Shown here one piece after another: positions 36,346 to 48,421 of a stretch of 64,000 bases of DNA. The DNA is from Periplaneta americana (taxonomy: Eukaryota > Arthropoda > Insecta > Blattodea > Blattidae). Each line of letters begins with the position of its first letter. Position 1 is the stretch's first letter. The position numbers and the translations under genes were made by a program. The notes under the pieces were generated by a model. That model was given only the letters and a program-made list of their open reading frames with translations, ran no database searches and had not been told where the DNA came from. Location: contig NC_091125.1 of assembly GCF_040183065.1 (NCBI RefSeq), forward strand, positions 28,919,812 through 28,983,811, given 5' to 3'.

Positions 36346-37219
36346 TTATTAATTATTATTATTTACGACAGTTTTTGACCAATCTCATTTTGTTCTAGCC
36401 AGCCTCTTCGGAACATCAGATCTTTTATTTGCCTTTTCAGCTTTGATCTTAAAGTGATTTTTCCAAGTTAACTTTCTACCCATTTCTACTTCCAGCATTT
36501 AGAATGATTTGGTGCTGGATATCATATCCATTATTTTAAGTTGAATCGCTGGTATCCTGTAAATTAGAATAGACCTAAATATGTAAGTTTTACTACTGAT
36601 TACCATGAGATTTTATTTTCACCAGTAAACCAGGGAAGCATTGGCTTTATTCGTGGAGTTTTTGTTACTGATCTGGAGGTACAACTGTGCAAATGGTTGT
36701 CATCAGTGTAAAGAATAAATTTTGTCTAATGATGGTTTTGATTTGATTTCCTTCATATTGCTAATGTTGCCTCTGGCTGCTTTTGGATCCGAAGAGGGAA
36801 CAGATTGCCTTAATTTTTTTCAGTGAGAAACGTTGTTATTATTGGGCTATTGTGTTGTTAACTTAGCACCACTCAGGGGGTATGTGGATTTAAAAAATTC
36901 TACAGACGCGTACAACTTCGCCCTCCGAAGGAAAAATGAAGATAGCCTATATGGAATTGACTTGAGATAGTTTTTTTTATAAAATTGTATTGATATACTG
37001 GAAAAAAGGAGGAATATTGAATTCCGTGTAGTACAAAGCACAAGAGTGAGAAGGAGAAGGAGGAGGGGGAGGGAGAGGGGGAGGAAACATTTGTTGCTCA
37101 TAGAAGGCATGGAAAGTTTAAGTCGCAACAGACGATATTCCAAAATCGTGATAAATCTGTCTTTAAAGAAAATTTCTTAATACTCTCATAATTTTCCATA
37201 ATTCATAATTTTCTTTACT
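36346..37219. other. no firm feature
   Basis: Minus strand 36,700-36,805 has a coherent open stretch (SVPSSDPKAARGNISNMKEI), but I cannot identify it. A G/A-rich tract lies at 37,040-37,085. Confidence 0.3.
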
Positions 37220-37600
37220 GCCGGCTTCGAAACCGAAAAATATTGCAGTTTATCATCACAAGATCAGTTCCATATAACAGTAACTACTGTACATAAAATC
37301 TTAAAACATACATATGAAGATTCAGTGACGGTAAATTACACGAAATAGGATGTGAGGTTAGAATATCTGAATTTTTATTGTGTCGAAACAAAAAACTATT
37401 GTAATATTGCAGTATAGGCCCTGTTATCTCAAGACTAATTCCAATAGATCTAACAGTAACTGCATAAAATCATACAACTTACATATGAGGCTTAAGTAAT
37501 GGAAAATTACACGAAATAGGATTCGAGATGGTTAGAGTAAATCAGTTTGACTTATAATACAGAATGTCCTTCACGAATGTAGCCCCGAAAAGTGTCAGTT
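37220..37600. repeat. ~160-bp tandem duplication
   Basis: AATATTGCAGTTTATC (37,240) and AATATTGCAGTATAGG (37,402) start two copies. Each later contains AACAGTAACT...CATAAAATC and AAATTACACGAAATAGGAT in the same order. A partial third unit may begin at 37,586. The copies are moderately diverged. Confidence 0.65.
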
Positions 37601-37639
37601 TATATTAGCAATATGGACGGAAGTGAAACGATACATTGA

Positions 37640-38770
37640 TATGTCCTACCTGTATGTAATGATAAAAGAGAAACGATCACAACATGTGCTAGAAGTATCC
37701 TCCTTAGGCGTCCAAACACAATTAAACACGGCGCTCCATATTCCTGAAGATGGCAGCCAGAACGTGAGCAGACAGCCTGGATCTCGCTCCGGATGTTGTC
37801 CCATAAATACTTTTTTTCATCATGTACATACGCACTTTGAGAGACTCAATAGGAAAAATTCTGGTGTGGTCAAATCGGGTGATCTTGGAGGCCTTAGCCC
37901 TTTCGAAATGATTCTATCTGGAAAGGATGATTCAATCTCCTCCATACTTGCAGCAGAGGCATGACTGTCAACCCATCCTGCTGGAAAAAGTCGAGGATTA
38001 GTTCCTTGTCGTGTAATTGGTTGACAAAACCTAGAACAGTTGAATATAGAAAGTATTCGTCATAGTTGTGTTAAATAGTGTGGGTCCGGTTATGGACCGA
38101 ATACACCGACTTTCTGGGGATGAAATGTCTTTTCGTGCAGTACGTGAGGGTTTTTACTAGCACTTATACGCATGTTCTGTGAATTTACATAGCCAGAGAA
38201 GTAGAATCAAGTTTTGTTTATAGTCCAGTATCCTTGGATTATGAGAAATAAATGTCTGGTAAAATCAACGACAGTACACACCATATGTTTTCCTCGATCT
38301 GGTTCTTTCATTTCGTGGACAACTGTAAACCAGCATGCTTGCAGGGCGGCTTTTTTCGCAGTTCTTTGGCACGTGCTTTTGGATACTCCAATGTCCTGCG
38401 ATAGTCAACGTAAGGGCTTTAGTGTAGAAGCCTGTATCTATCTGAAACCTCGCGCACCGTTTCTTCAGATATGTTGGTGGCCCTCCGTCATGCTGATCCA
38501 ACAACTTGCCTGTGATGTTAAGTTTTTTCACTAACTTTTGAACGCAATTTTTTGACGGCAAGTCACAGTCACCAAGCATTTCACAAACTTTCTCTCACAA
38601 CTCTTTATGGATCCACTAATCCAGTAAGTCTTCTTAAAAAACATACTTTCTCCCTAAGAATACCGATACATGTTTAATGTTCTTTCGCTCATTTCGGCAC
38701 GACCATCATTTCTGACTGACTCCACGTGCAAGCAGCGACACACCACTACCATTGTTGTCTCCCTTCCACC
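37640..38770 (-). pseudogene. mariner-like transposase, heavily decayed
   Basis: Minus strand. Near 38,530-38,270 the frames give LVKKLNITGKLLDQHDGG, then DIGVSKSTCQRTAKKA and FTVVHEMKEPDRGKHM. This is the DNA-binding linker of a transposase type common in insects. Around 38,200-38,090 comes FYFSGYVNSQNMRISASKNP, then HVLHEKTFHPQKVGVFGP, the start of the catalytic domain. At about 37,990 FFQQDG carries the second catalytic Asp, and at 37,880-37,900 ISKGLRPPRSPDLTTPEFFL marks the third. The order is complete but spread over three frames with several stops, so it is dead. Terminal repeats were not found, and both ends are approximate. Confidence 0.75.
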
Positions 38771-40734
38771 GTTTAATCCCACTTGGTGTATTTCCTATTT
38801 CTAAGGCTAAGAACACAGCGTTAAAATGTCAACGCAATCCTCCAAATTTTAACGAAAATTAGGTGGAGAAAATCGGAGCTACTTTCGAGTGAGACAACCG
38901 TGTTACATTCTATTAAACTAAATTATTATATTTATGTATTTCATTTTAGACACAGTTTCCGTCAATTTAACTTATCAAAACATTAAATATCACAAAATTA
39001 ACAACAATAATAAATAATACACTGAAGATAGCATAAAATTTTTACATAGTATGACAATCGGAAAGTCAATTTAATTAATGAAAAAAAAAAAAAATCCATT
39101 ATATGAAATCATCACATATTTAATTCCAGTTCCCGACACCAGTTCCGCCGTTCATATATATATATATACCGTTTGAATTGTCATTACAATAACGCAGTGA
39201 GAAGGTGAAGTGTACGTTGCAGCGAGAGCTTCTTAACATTTTAGTAGTCGCGTGGGATCATGTTAACCCCCAGTGTCATATGGTACTAACGGTACAAAAT
39301 AGTTCTCGAGTACGTAAGTGTCAACATCGCAGATCAGCTGACATTTTTCTAAATTGCAACATGATATTGAATATAATTACGGTCATTTTTCAACATAAAA
39401 CCTGAAATAAATCACTTTAAAAAAAAATTAAGTTATTTTACAGATACTGTACAGTAAATCACATTCACATATCTGATACGCTGCAGTAATAAAGGGTTTC
39501 CCAACTGCGACGTAAAATCAACCTCGCAGGATGCATTTCTAAAACCATATTCGCTAACACAATACGGTACTTAATGATTTGATTAGATTTAGACATACGT
39601 AGTTTTACACTATTTTAACATTTCATGTGTATTTCATATTTTGAAACTTATTTATACAATGTTAATGTAACTTTTACTTAATTATGTTAAGTGCATCAAA
39701 TGTAAGGACCTGATGATGCTGTCATGACGGCAAAAAAGATAAGCTAAATTGACGGACACTAGATCTAAAATACATGATAGGATATAGGTCTAAATTGAAT
39801 ATAACTTATCGGACCATACAATGACTCAAAATAAATTACTGTAGCTTAGCCTATATTAGGCCTACTGAAGATGCTACTGGACGAGAGTAGGTTGTACTAA
39901 ATGCTTAATATTAGATTCGGTTAGATTAGACTAGATTAAATTAAATAATACAATATTACATTACATCATATTCTTTTCGATTTAATTAGATTAGTTTGGT
40001 TTCAGTTTTTTTTTCTTCGGAGGAGGGCCCCGCAGGCAAGCAACGCAGCCTTAGGGTTATTGTGCAACCCCTTTATGCTGGAATGATTGTTGAAGTCCTT
40101 AGGATCGCTTCTTCCAAGCGCATCATTCACTGCATGGTATCATTGTATCGATTTAGTCACAGCATCTAGTTCTGACTGGAGACCTGATCCTCCGCCTGCC
40201 TGTGATGTTATTCTGTGATCGATGGCATCTGTTTGCAATTGGGGTGGGGGTTGGGTGCAAGAAAGACACTTCTTTCAAATGCAAGTTTTGAGAAAATTGA
40301 TGTTGAAAATTCAAACCGTAGTAATGTTATCTATGCACGCCTTTACATTTTGAGTACTCCTGACCTCTATGATCAACATATTGAACTACAACTTGATGAT
40401 CATATGCATAACAGATCAGAGAACATAATAAAGCGTTTTACTCAAAAAGGGCACATCCTCTAAAATGCCCTTCTTGCACCCAGTCCCTCAATTCATGTGC
40501 CTGAATCTGCTGCATCCTCATTCAGAAGAATATGTCACCATCAATTCCACGATTCATCAAGGCGTCATCCCTCCAAGGGAGTTAAATTTCCCCGTCATTC
40601 GCAGTCCGCTTATTATAGCACCTGCGGCTTCGCTGAATATATGCAGCTCTCGCAGACAGATGCCGCCCATAGGCACATCCTGCACCCATGTCTGCCATGT
40701 CCTCCTCGTCGACCTGTAAACTATTGAAATTATT
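38771..40734. other. no recognisable gene
   Basis: AT-rich, with a (TA)n patch at 39,155-39,168. From 40,215 to 40,727 several frames are open and composition is more balanced (QLGWGLGARKTLLSNASFEK, then IDVENSNRSNVIYARL). I cannot assign it to any family, and there is no support for an exon. Confidence 0.35.
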
Positions 40735-40930
40735 AATGGAGATGATACCAATGAAGGCGAAATGAGTCCGAGGTCCAACGCCGAAAGTTATCCAGCAATT
40801 CTGCTTCGAGTGGTTGAAGAGAAACCTCAGAAAAAAACCCAATCAAGTAACTTGTCCCGATCAGAATCTGAAACCGGGCCCGCTCGTTTCACGGTCAAGA
40901 AGACTAACCGTTAATCCACACCGGTAGACT
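40735..40930 (-). mobile_element. tRNA-derived SINE, family 4, second copy
   Basis: Minus strand: GTGTGGATTAACGGTTAGTC (A-box region), GAAACGAGCGGGCCCGGTTT (start of the B box), then CAAGTTACTTGATTGGGTTT and ACTTTCGGCGTTGGACCTCG. It matches 7,640-7,950 over its length. The B box is mutated (GGTTTCAGATTC), so the promoter is probably dead. Confidence 0.75.
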
Positions 40931-40999
40931 TTGATTTCAGTTAGATAAGACTATTAGATTGCATTGGATTAATTTCTTTTATTCAGGTTTGATCATCAT

Positions 41000-41215
41000 A
41001 AGTGATACAAATGAGACATCACTCATGAAGCAATTAAGCCAGGAGATAATAGGGTAGGACAGTCAGTGTCTTTCTCCCCTCTGTTCCATACATCGCTGAC
41101 AAGTAACATACCACACTAATCAGACTTCAGATGTATACAAATAATATTGTTCTTCCTCTGACTTATCGTCAAGGCAGATGTACTGTCTGATAATAGATGT
41201 AGCCTACTGTAAATG
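41000..41215 (+). repeat. dispersed repeat R, uninterrupted copy
   Basis: CTCATGAAGCAATTAAGCCA, GAGATAATAGGGTAGGACAG, ATACATCGCTGACAAG, then ATCAGACTTCAGATGTATAC and GGCAGATGTACTGTCTGATA. It is the empty-site reference for the transposon at 28,448-29,498. A third, shorter copy is at 50,405-50,523. Confidence 0.75.
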
Positions 41216-41439
41216 CAATATTACAATACATTATATTCTATTCGATTTAATTACATTAAATTGCTCTCAATTAGATAAGACTATTAGATTGCGTTGAGTA
41301 TTTCAATGAATTATGTTAATTTCTTGTAAATCCCATTAGATTAGATTTTAATAGATCAAAGCATATTTTATTAGAGTAGATTAAATTATATTAGAATAGA
41401 TTTGTTTCAATATTATCTTCAATTGTATTAGACAGAAAG

Positions 41440-41700
41440 CTAGATAGTTCAGTTGGTAGGGCAACTGACTACGGACTGGAAGGTTCCAAGTTAAATTCAG
41501 AGTAGTGGCGAGATTTTTCTCGTAGGAAAACTTCGAGAACGGCCCAACGGTCCACTCAGCCACCTGTTTAATTGAGTACCGGGTGGTTCACGGGGGTTAA
41601 AAGACTGTCAGAGCGTGCTGCTGTCACACCACCTAATTGTAGTGCCGAGATCATGAAGTATTTTATACCCCCATGTCCCCCATACACGTTTATGGCTTAT
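41440..41700 (+). mobile_element. tRNA-derived SINE, family 7
   Basis: AGATAGTTCAGTTGGTAGGG (A box) and AAGGTTCCAAGTTAAATTC (a decayed B box) with normal tRNA spacing. The body contains GGTGGTTCACGGGGGTTAAA and CTGCTGTCACACCACC. The right edge is uncertain. The B box is off consensus, so an old copy. Confidence 0.6.
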
Positions 41701-41755
41701 AAAATAAATTCCTTTAACCTTTGTATTAAAGTAAGTTATAAGCTTATATCACAAT

Positions 41756-41926
41756 CTAGTATATACAATCACGAAGCTTGAGTTTATGAAGGTACCGGGA
41801 ACAATAGACTGTGCAAGTACTACTTCGTATTGCCTGCAATGAGGCGAAAGTAGCGATCCTAGTGGTTAGCAGCTATCTATGGATGCATATTTACTACGTA
41901 TTGAGCTTCGTGACTGTATATACTAG
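41756..41926. mobile_element. 171-bp MITE
   Basis: CTAGTATATACAATCACGAA plus GCTTGA at the left matches the inverted right end CTAGTATATACAGTCACGAA plus GCTCAA at 23 of 26 positions. The loop contains TACCGGGAACAATAGACTGT and GGATGCATATTTACTACG. No coding capacity. Confidence 0.75.
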
Positions 41927-43130
41927 ACTGTGGTTATATGGTATTTGATTACATTAGTTTAAATATTAATATACGTACGATTGCAATTGATTTGGATTAG
42001 ATTAGGTTCTGTTGGAATTAAAACAGACACTATTGAAATTGATTCAATTGTATTATTATATTAATGTGAATTAAATTAGGTTCTATTGAATACGTACCGA
42101 TACACAAGTACGGAAAGATTACGGATAGTGAAAAAATGTTGAAACTGCGTAAAATTAATAATTTTCAAGATTTCTTCTAGTGTTGTTTCGAGTCTTAAAT
42201 TTATGGTAGTGTCATATGTATGCATTAATATATTTAAACTGCTAGGCCTACACCGTCCATAAATGAGTCACTCAAATATTTTATCTCTCCGTAGCAAAAG
42301 CATAGTGGTACAGATAAAAAGTAGAAGAAGACACGAGAGTTTTGTTTGTGTGATTACATTGGTCTTAGCATACCCTACCTGTCTGATCCTCGATTGTGGG
42401 TAGCGCCATTGGCGAAACAGTTGGTGTAACATGTTTTACAATCACCCTCGTTAGCTCAGATGTATCATGGCTGTATAAAAGTAGCACTTGTTTTGTAGCA
42501 CCGCTGGAAGCGTTTTCTGTTATTGTGCACATCCATGTAAATTCTCCTTGTTCAATGTGATCAGTTCAGTTGCTGCATGTTACCCAATCCAGCTCTGCGC
42601 TATGCATTATTTACATTCTGCTGCCCTTGGGAAGGGTTTGTAATTAATTTCCGAACTAAAATCAAATGCATTTTTCAACTAGGTCTAAAACTTCAAATCT
42701 GGGAAAATAATAAAAAAAAAAGGTACGTATTTAACTCTATGTGAAGGGTCGAGGTCCAGTTTCAATAGCGCTCAAAAACTACTACGCAGGCGAATATTTA
42801 CGGATGGTATGACATTGTGTGAGAGAGTTGGTTACGGGTCAGTGAGAGAATTGAACATTCCGTTTATAATTTTGCATAATATATTGTATATGATTCTGGA
42901 TATGAAAGCATGACAGTAAAAGAATAATATAGATCTGAACTAAATGACTAATTTCGGAAAGGAGAGGATTTGGAATAATCAAATACTGGCCACTTTATTA
43001 CGAAAAGCTTTTAAATGTGGTGATTACAGTATATATGTGGTCGTGATTGTTAGTGATAACAGTATTAATTGGGTAATGACTTCAAGTATTTTCCTAACCA
43101 GTCTTGTTAAAAAGCATATTATTTATTTTA
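41927..43130. other. no recognisable gene
   Basis: AT-rich DNA with no coding or repeat signal that I can name. Confidence 0.4.
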
Positions 43131-43136
43131 TTATCA

Positions 43137-43495
43137 TTTGTGGACATAGAAAAGACGTTTGACAGATTGGATTGGAACAAACTGATGGACATCCTGAAGA
43201 AAATAATTATGCATTGGAAAGACAGGAGGCTATGAAACAACGAGTCAAAGTCAGAATAGGAGAAGAAATGTCTGAAGGAAGAGAAATTGGGAGAGGAATA
43301 CGACAAGGATGCCCTTTATCATCTACCCTGTTCAACTTCTACTGGGAGAATTTGGTGAAGAACTGTTTTCAGAACATGAGAGGGGTAAAAGTAAGAGGAA
43401 GAAGAATAAAGTGCATAAGATTTGCTGATGATATGGCGTTGTTAGCAGAAGAGGAGACGTTGCTAAGGGATTTGCTACTGGCGCTAAAAGAATGA
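43137..43495 (+). pseudogene. LINE reverse transcriptase core fragment
   Basis: FVDIEKTFDRLDWNKLMDIL (RT motif A, Asp in VDIEK) is followed by KKIIMHWKDRRL and a stop. In another frame comes QRVKVRIGEEMSEGREIGRG, then IRQGCPLSSTLFNFYWENLV and IRFADDMALLAEEETLLRDL, where FADD is the RT active site. The frame change coincides with an apparent small deletion between RRL and QRV. Both ends are truncated, leaving about 115 residues of the palm domain. The family differs from the RTE-like LINE. Confidence 0.8.
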
Positions 43496-44868
43496 AGAAA
43501 TTAGAATCTCTGTCTTGTCTAGCTGCTATTTTTAATGTGAAATGGAGCCTTGATATTACTTGATAGATATTCTTTATAAAAGTAGTTATTTTGTTAATTT
43601 TACAGTACGCGATATAATATATTTTATGCCATCCTAGCATTATAAAAAGGTTGTTACTACATCCAATATCGTGTGTAATCGGCTTATTATGGCACGCGTG
43701 AAAATAATAGTAAAGACGTATTTGCTATGACGTAATACCGGAACGCTGTCCGGCTATCTTGCTTACCGCTTCTACACGCGTCGTAACAAGAAATGAAATG
43801 CAGGACAGAAGGTAACGTATCATTAATTTCCAATCTTTAACAATTTTGTATCACTTTTGTAATATCACATAAAACAGTTCTGTGGTTCAGAGAAACTATA
43901 TTAACAAAATAAAGCAACATTTGTAAAATAAAATTTGATACCTAAGGTATAACTAAAGTTTATAATACCTGTAAGGTCTTCCATTTCTCTTTATTCAATG
44001 CCAGGCGCAACTAATCGATACGAACATATCAACACTTATGTCAGCTATGGATGCCGAATTATTTCAAAATTTATTTCCTAAAATTTATAATGCTAAGATG
44101 CCATAAAGTGTTGTATCCAACTCGTGGATAGGCCTAATCTTATTATGACACTCGTGAAGGACAAATATTCACTCATACCATAATCATCAATATTATCCAC
44201 TTGTATGAATAACTATTATTCACGTTCAGTCCAACAAATATGAACATACTAATGATATTCTCATTTGCGGCATGGGAGAAGACGTGTAACGTAGAATAGT
44301 CTATTAGAATGTCAAGAAACAGGCAATACAAGGAAAAAGTGGTTAGATAGAAATTTTGGGATTGTAATAGATATGTAGCATATAAAAAAATAAGAGTATT
44401 AAATTGATCTTGAGGTGTGTGTGTGTGTGCATGTGTGCGTGTGTGGAGTTTTTTTTTTTTTTTTTCCTGCTTAGGGAATAGGGGATGTGGTATATTGATA
44501 ATTTTAGGAGAGGGGTTGTAGTTGGGTAGTAGCTGATTGAATGTGTTATGTTAAAAGGAAAGTGGGCTTATATTGAGCTAATTTTTAGGATAATGTAAGA
44601 CTTGGTATAGGTGAATAAAATTGTAAAGTAAGGCAGATCTGGGGTAATATAGAATAATTTGTAACAGGTCTGCCTTACAGACATATGATGGATGAATAAA
44701 AATGTATCATCATATCATATTGATGGTACTGACTTCCACAATATTTCTTTTGTTTGAGTAATAAATGAACTCCCGAACCATAACTGAATATAAAACATTT
44801 TATTTTATAAAATACAATAAAGACCCCAGGGTATATCATTGAATTTATATCTAACAATTGCATGCTCC
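43496..44868. other. no gene; short repeats
   Basis: A (GT)n tract at 44,417-44,446 and a T16 run follow one another. GTAAGGCAGATCTG (44,628-44,641) and CAGGTCTGCCTTAC (44,665-44,678) can pair with one G-U. Otherwise AT-rich and featureless. Confidence 0.45.
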
Positions 44869-44879
44869 AACACGACAAT

Positions 44880-45126
44880 AGCCACCGGCGTGGCTCAGTC
44901 GGTTAAGGCGCTTGTCTGCGGGTCTGAAGTTGCGGGTTCGATCCCCGCTTGGGCTGATTACCTGGTTGGGTTTTTTTCCGAGGTTTTCCACAACCGTAAG
45001 GTGAATACTAGGTAATCAATGGCGAATCCTCGGTCTCATCTCGCCAAATACCATCTCGCTATCACCAATCTCATTGACGCTAAATGACCTCGTAGTTGAT
45101 ACAACGTCGTTAAATAACCAACTCCA
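44880..45126 (+). mobile_element. tRNA-derived SINE, family 2, with 11-bp duplication
   Basis: GCCACCGGCGTGGCTCAGTC (A box) and GCGGGTTCGATCCCCGC (B box) lead the same body as at 32,082. It ends CGTTAAATAACCAACTCCA with no poly-A. The direct repeats AACACGACAAT (44,869-44,879 and 45,127-45,137) are perfect. The copy looks young. Confidence 0.93.
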
Positions 45127-45137
45127 AACACGACAAT

Positions 45138-46229
45138 TATTATTAAAATATAAAACTTTCTCGTGTCAGACCTAGCATTGAGGTATGGTGAGCCGAGATA
45201 AATTGCCTGAAACCGTTTGCATTAAAATGATCATTGCGGTGTAAAGACTTGACTCCGTCACGTGTCCAGCCATCTTGAGCAGTAGCAGATCTGTGATGCG
45301 GCGCGGCGGTCAGAGATTGGAGTTTGGGGAGGTGGTGTGAGGTGCAGCTACTGGCCAGTGGGCCATGGCTAATTGGGGCACTGGGGGGGAATCAGTTCCG
45401 CGCTCACGGTCAAGAGCAGCAAGAAAAGTTCCACCAGCAACCCTGAGAGACAGTCCAACTTCACAGCCGTCCCCCACTATGAGATGTGTAGCAGGAAATT
45501 AGCTCACTAAAGTGAACACGAAACTACAAAACAACTGAAGGGATATGCGTGCTTGGTGTCCACATGTTTTACAACATAGCGCAAGACTTCATTCCCAGTT
45601 CGATTGTAGTTTGTGGAGCTAAAAACATGTTGGTAACAGTGGCGTATTCTCAGTCACCAAACATGATGTCGTAATCACTCTTCTCTTTCTGTTTTTCAAA
45701 TCTAGAAGTGATGAATAGAATGGCTTACCGGTGTTGCTACGGTAATTCCTTCCGCGAGAGAAAAAATTAATTCCCTCCACTGTGTGCCGATAGGCTTTAA
45801 ATAATTACATTTAAACTGAAATCATTATGAATTTTTACTTAGAGGCTACATTTGTTTTAGAACTTACTGTATACAGCTGGGCTGGGCACATTACGTGATT
45901 CTGAGAAATGAGCGCTGTGTGCTTTAAAGAGCGCGTATTGCGAGCACTGTGACGTAAGCATACTGTACGTCATTCAGTGTCGGTGCAGTGGTGACTCTGC
46001 AGTATGAGACGAACTTTGAAGACGGAGCTTCCTCTCATACACTAAAGCGGCCCGCTACTCCCAATGCTTTTCATGTATCATAGGAGGAGTTCTTTTTGGT
46101 AGAGAGCAGTGGATTAGCAAAGTGTTTAATTTGGCATAAAACACTCCAACTAATTAAGAAGTTCAATATCCAACGACATTATTCTTTACAACATGCTACT
46201 GAATATGACAAATATGTTGGTAATGAACG
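45138..46229. other. no recognisable gene
   Basis: 45,220-45,490 is GC-richer and open in places, but I see no domain. The frame 46,096-46,311 runs into the foldback arm. Confidence 0.4.
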
Positions 46230-46576
46230 CCATAAATTAATACAACTTAAAAAAATGTTTCTTAGGTACATTATATTAGGGTATGTATTTGATATTTACA
46301 TTGCATTATAAGTTATTATAAAAAGGTATCCCCGTAACATGCCATGAAGGCACTTGGGGGGCATGGAGGTAGAGCCCCATACATTTAGTAATATAGATAA
46401 TTTTAAATTATACAAGTATTATGATATATCATAGTATAGTATATTACATTTCATGATATATAATATGATGTATGACTATAATGTACTATAATAACTTATA
46501 ATGCAATATAAATATGGAATAGATACTCTAATATAATGTACCTGAGAAACATTTTTTAAGTTGTATTAATTTATGG
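46230..46576. repeat. foldback with ~90-bp arms
   Basis: CCATAAATTAATACAACTTA at 46,230 to 46,320 is the reverse complement of 46,486-46,576, with about ten mismatches. The spacer (46,321-46,485) holds GGTATCCCCGTAACATGCCA, CACTTGGGGGGCATGG and an AT-rich ATATCATAG-type tract. Either a foldback transposon or two inverted retroelement pieces. Confidence 0.75.
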
Positions 46577-47431
46577 TCATATCATATATCATATCATATA
46601 TATCATATATTATATTATATATTAACAGGATGACAATAATGCTCTTAGTGAATCGGCTGTGAGAATTAGCTACAAAATTTTCCACGAAATTGCAAAGGAA
46701 TTGAAAACATTCAACGAAGGTGAATTCAGCAAGCGATGTTTAATTTATATTGGTAGATGAACTCTGTCCACAGCAAGTAGGGGAAGTATAAGCCATACGC
46801 CTGTCTCGTAGAACCGTGGTGAGGAGATTGCAGTATGTGGGTATGAGTTATGTAAATAAGCCTAATGATTTGTGTGTGTGCATTGAGCGAAGTTTATTTC
46901 ATTAAATTGATAAGAGTGTTATAAATTCTGTAATGTACAATGGATTGGTGTAATATCTTTATAAACTATTATGTACTGACAGACTGAATGACTAGAACAA
47001 CCGTGGCTCTTGTTATATTAATGCAGGGAAGGTAGCTGTAATGCGAGTCCGCCACTGCGTGAGCGTTCTGCTCTGGCTTGCAATTGAAGTGCCTTGCGGA
47101 GCGAGAGTAGCTCTGGCCGGCTAGACTGAGCCGCTCTTATGCCCGGCCCTGGTATACAGGGTTGTTTCCGATCTCTGATAACGAATTGGAATGACATCAT
47201 GTGCGTCAGGAGTCACACGACAGTTGAACTGTAGCGCGTGGTGACAGACCAGTAGTGAATGATCTGACAGTCAGAGTGCACGGCGACTCACAGCAGAAAT
47301 TCCCAAGAAAATCGAGCCTTTTTGGGAGGGGTACATTACGACCCTTTTCAATGCCAAGTAGAGTTAAGTGAAAATAAAAGAAGCCTGCAATAAACGAGGT
47401 TTCGTTATTTCCAAGAAAGGCATCTTCTGTG
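46577..47431. other. no recognisable gene
   Basis: AT-rich on the left and GC-rich at 47,020-47,180. I recognise no family. Confidence 0.4.
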
Positions 47432-47573
47432 TACTTAATGAGATTGGTAAAGCTCGAATGGAATTAATTTGTATCATCTCGTGGGGTGCGGAGACTTGTA
47501 ACGGGGGTTGGATTTGCTTCCTTTTTCCACTCTGAAATTAATCCCATCCGAGCTTTGCCAATCTTATTAGGTA
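47432..47573. repeat. foldback with 40-bp arms
   Basis: TACTTAATGAGATTGGTAAA, GCTCGAATGG and AATTAATTTG (47,432-47,471) pair with 47,534-47,573 at about 34 of 40 positions, around a 62-base loop. Probably a small MITE. Confidence 0.65.
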
Positions 47574-47592
47574 GGCCTATACAAAATATGCC

Positions 47593-47810
47593 TTAGTTGG
47601 GAGACGGGAGGGAAAAAGACCTTTGGGGAGGCCGAGACGTAGATGGGAAGATAATATTAAAGTGTATTTGAGGGAGATGGGATATGATGATAGAGAGTGG
47701 ATTAATCTTGAACAGGATAGGGACCGATGGCGGGCTTACGTGAGGGCGGCAATGAACCTGCGGTTTCCTTAAAAGCCATTTGTAAGTAGGCTAAGTTGTA
47801 ATTGTCTTCA
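47593..47810 (+). pseudogene. RTE-like LINE, last 59 codons and 3' end
   Basis: [20 protein letters not shown], then [39 protein letters not shown] and a stop at 47,770-47,772. Nearly identical to the last residues of the intact LINE at 4158-7205, with no stops or frameshifts. The 3' tail AAAAGCCATTTGTAAGTAGG also matches. There is no start codon, since this is a severely 5'-truncated insertion. The 5' junction lies close to 47,590. Confidence 0.88.
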
Positions 47811-47969
47811 CTGACATTGAGAGCTCGTAAAGTAGATGTTTGATCCTTTTTGAAGCATTATAACACTTTAGACTCTGCTATACATTACCAAGCGTCCTTC
47901 GATGTTGAAAGTAAATCAATTTCACTTTGTGTATATTGACAGAAGTTCTAGAAAATTAACTTGGAGTAT

Positions 47970-47970
47970 T

Positions 47971-48010
<40 letters not shown>

Positions 48011-48011
48011 T
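47970..48011. repeat. (TTTC)n tail of SINE family 5
   Basis: About ten TTTC units that read as (GAAA)n behind the minus-strand SINE. Confidence 0.95.
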
Positions 48012-48421
48012 AACCTCTCCCTTTTAGGTTCATTTACACGACCCACGCCACCCGGGCCGTACAGGGCAGCGACCTGTAGGAAGAGGAATTAATCTATTGG
48101 ATCACATAAAACTTTTTTGACCACACAAGGACATGGAGGGCCTCCCCGGATGAGGGATCAGCTCAATGCCAGGGCCACCTCCGATACAATACAAACATTT
48201 AAGACATTACACACCGTTCACTCACACATATGAAAGGATTAGGCTAAGGGAAGGATCGCCGTCCATGGCCGGACTTTTAAGAGGTACAATCCCGGCATTT
48301 GCCTGGAAATAACTGAGGAAACCATGGAAAACCTCAGTTAGAATTGTCGGCCCCTGGGATCGAACCCCGGACCTCCAGAATGCAAGGCCAGCCCTCTACC
48401 AGCCGCTAGCCCGCTCGGTTA
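48012..48421 (-). mobile_element. tRNA-derived SINE, family 5, ~410 bp
   Basis: Minus strand: TAACCGAGCGGGCTAGCGGC, TGGTAGAGGGCTGGCC (A-box region) and GGTCCGGGGTTCGATCCCAG (B box). The body runs ACTGAGGTTTTCCATGGTTT...CTGTACGGCCCGGGTGGCG and ends in the (GAAA)n tract. Its length and complete head make it the longest SINE in the window. The body word AGGTTTTCC recalls families 2-4. No clear target duplication. Confidence 0.85.

Noticed and set aside
40215..40727. Possible host exon with several overlapping frames
   Set aside because: No frame is clearly preferred, no splice context stands out, and I recognise no protein. Left as unassigned.
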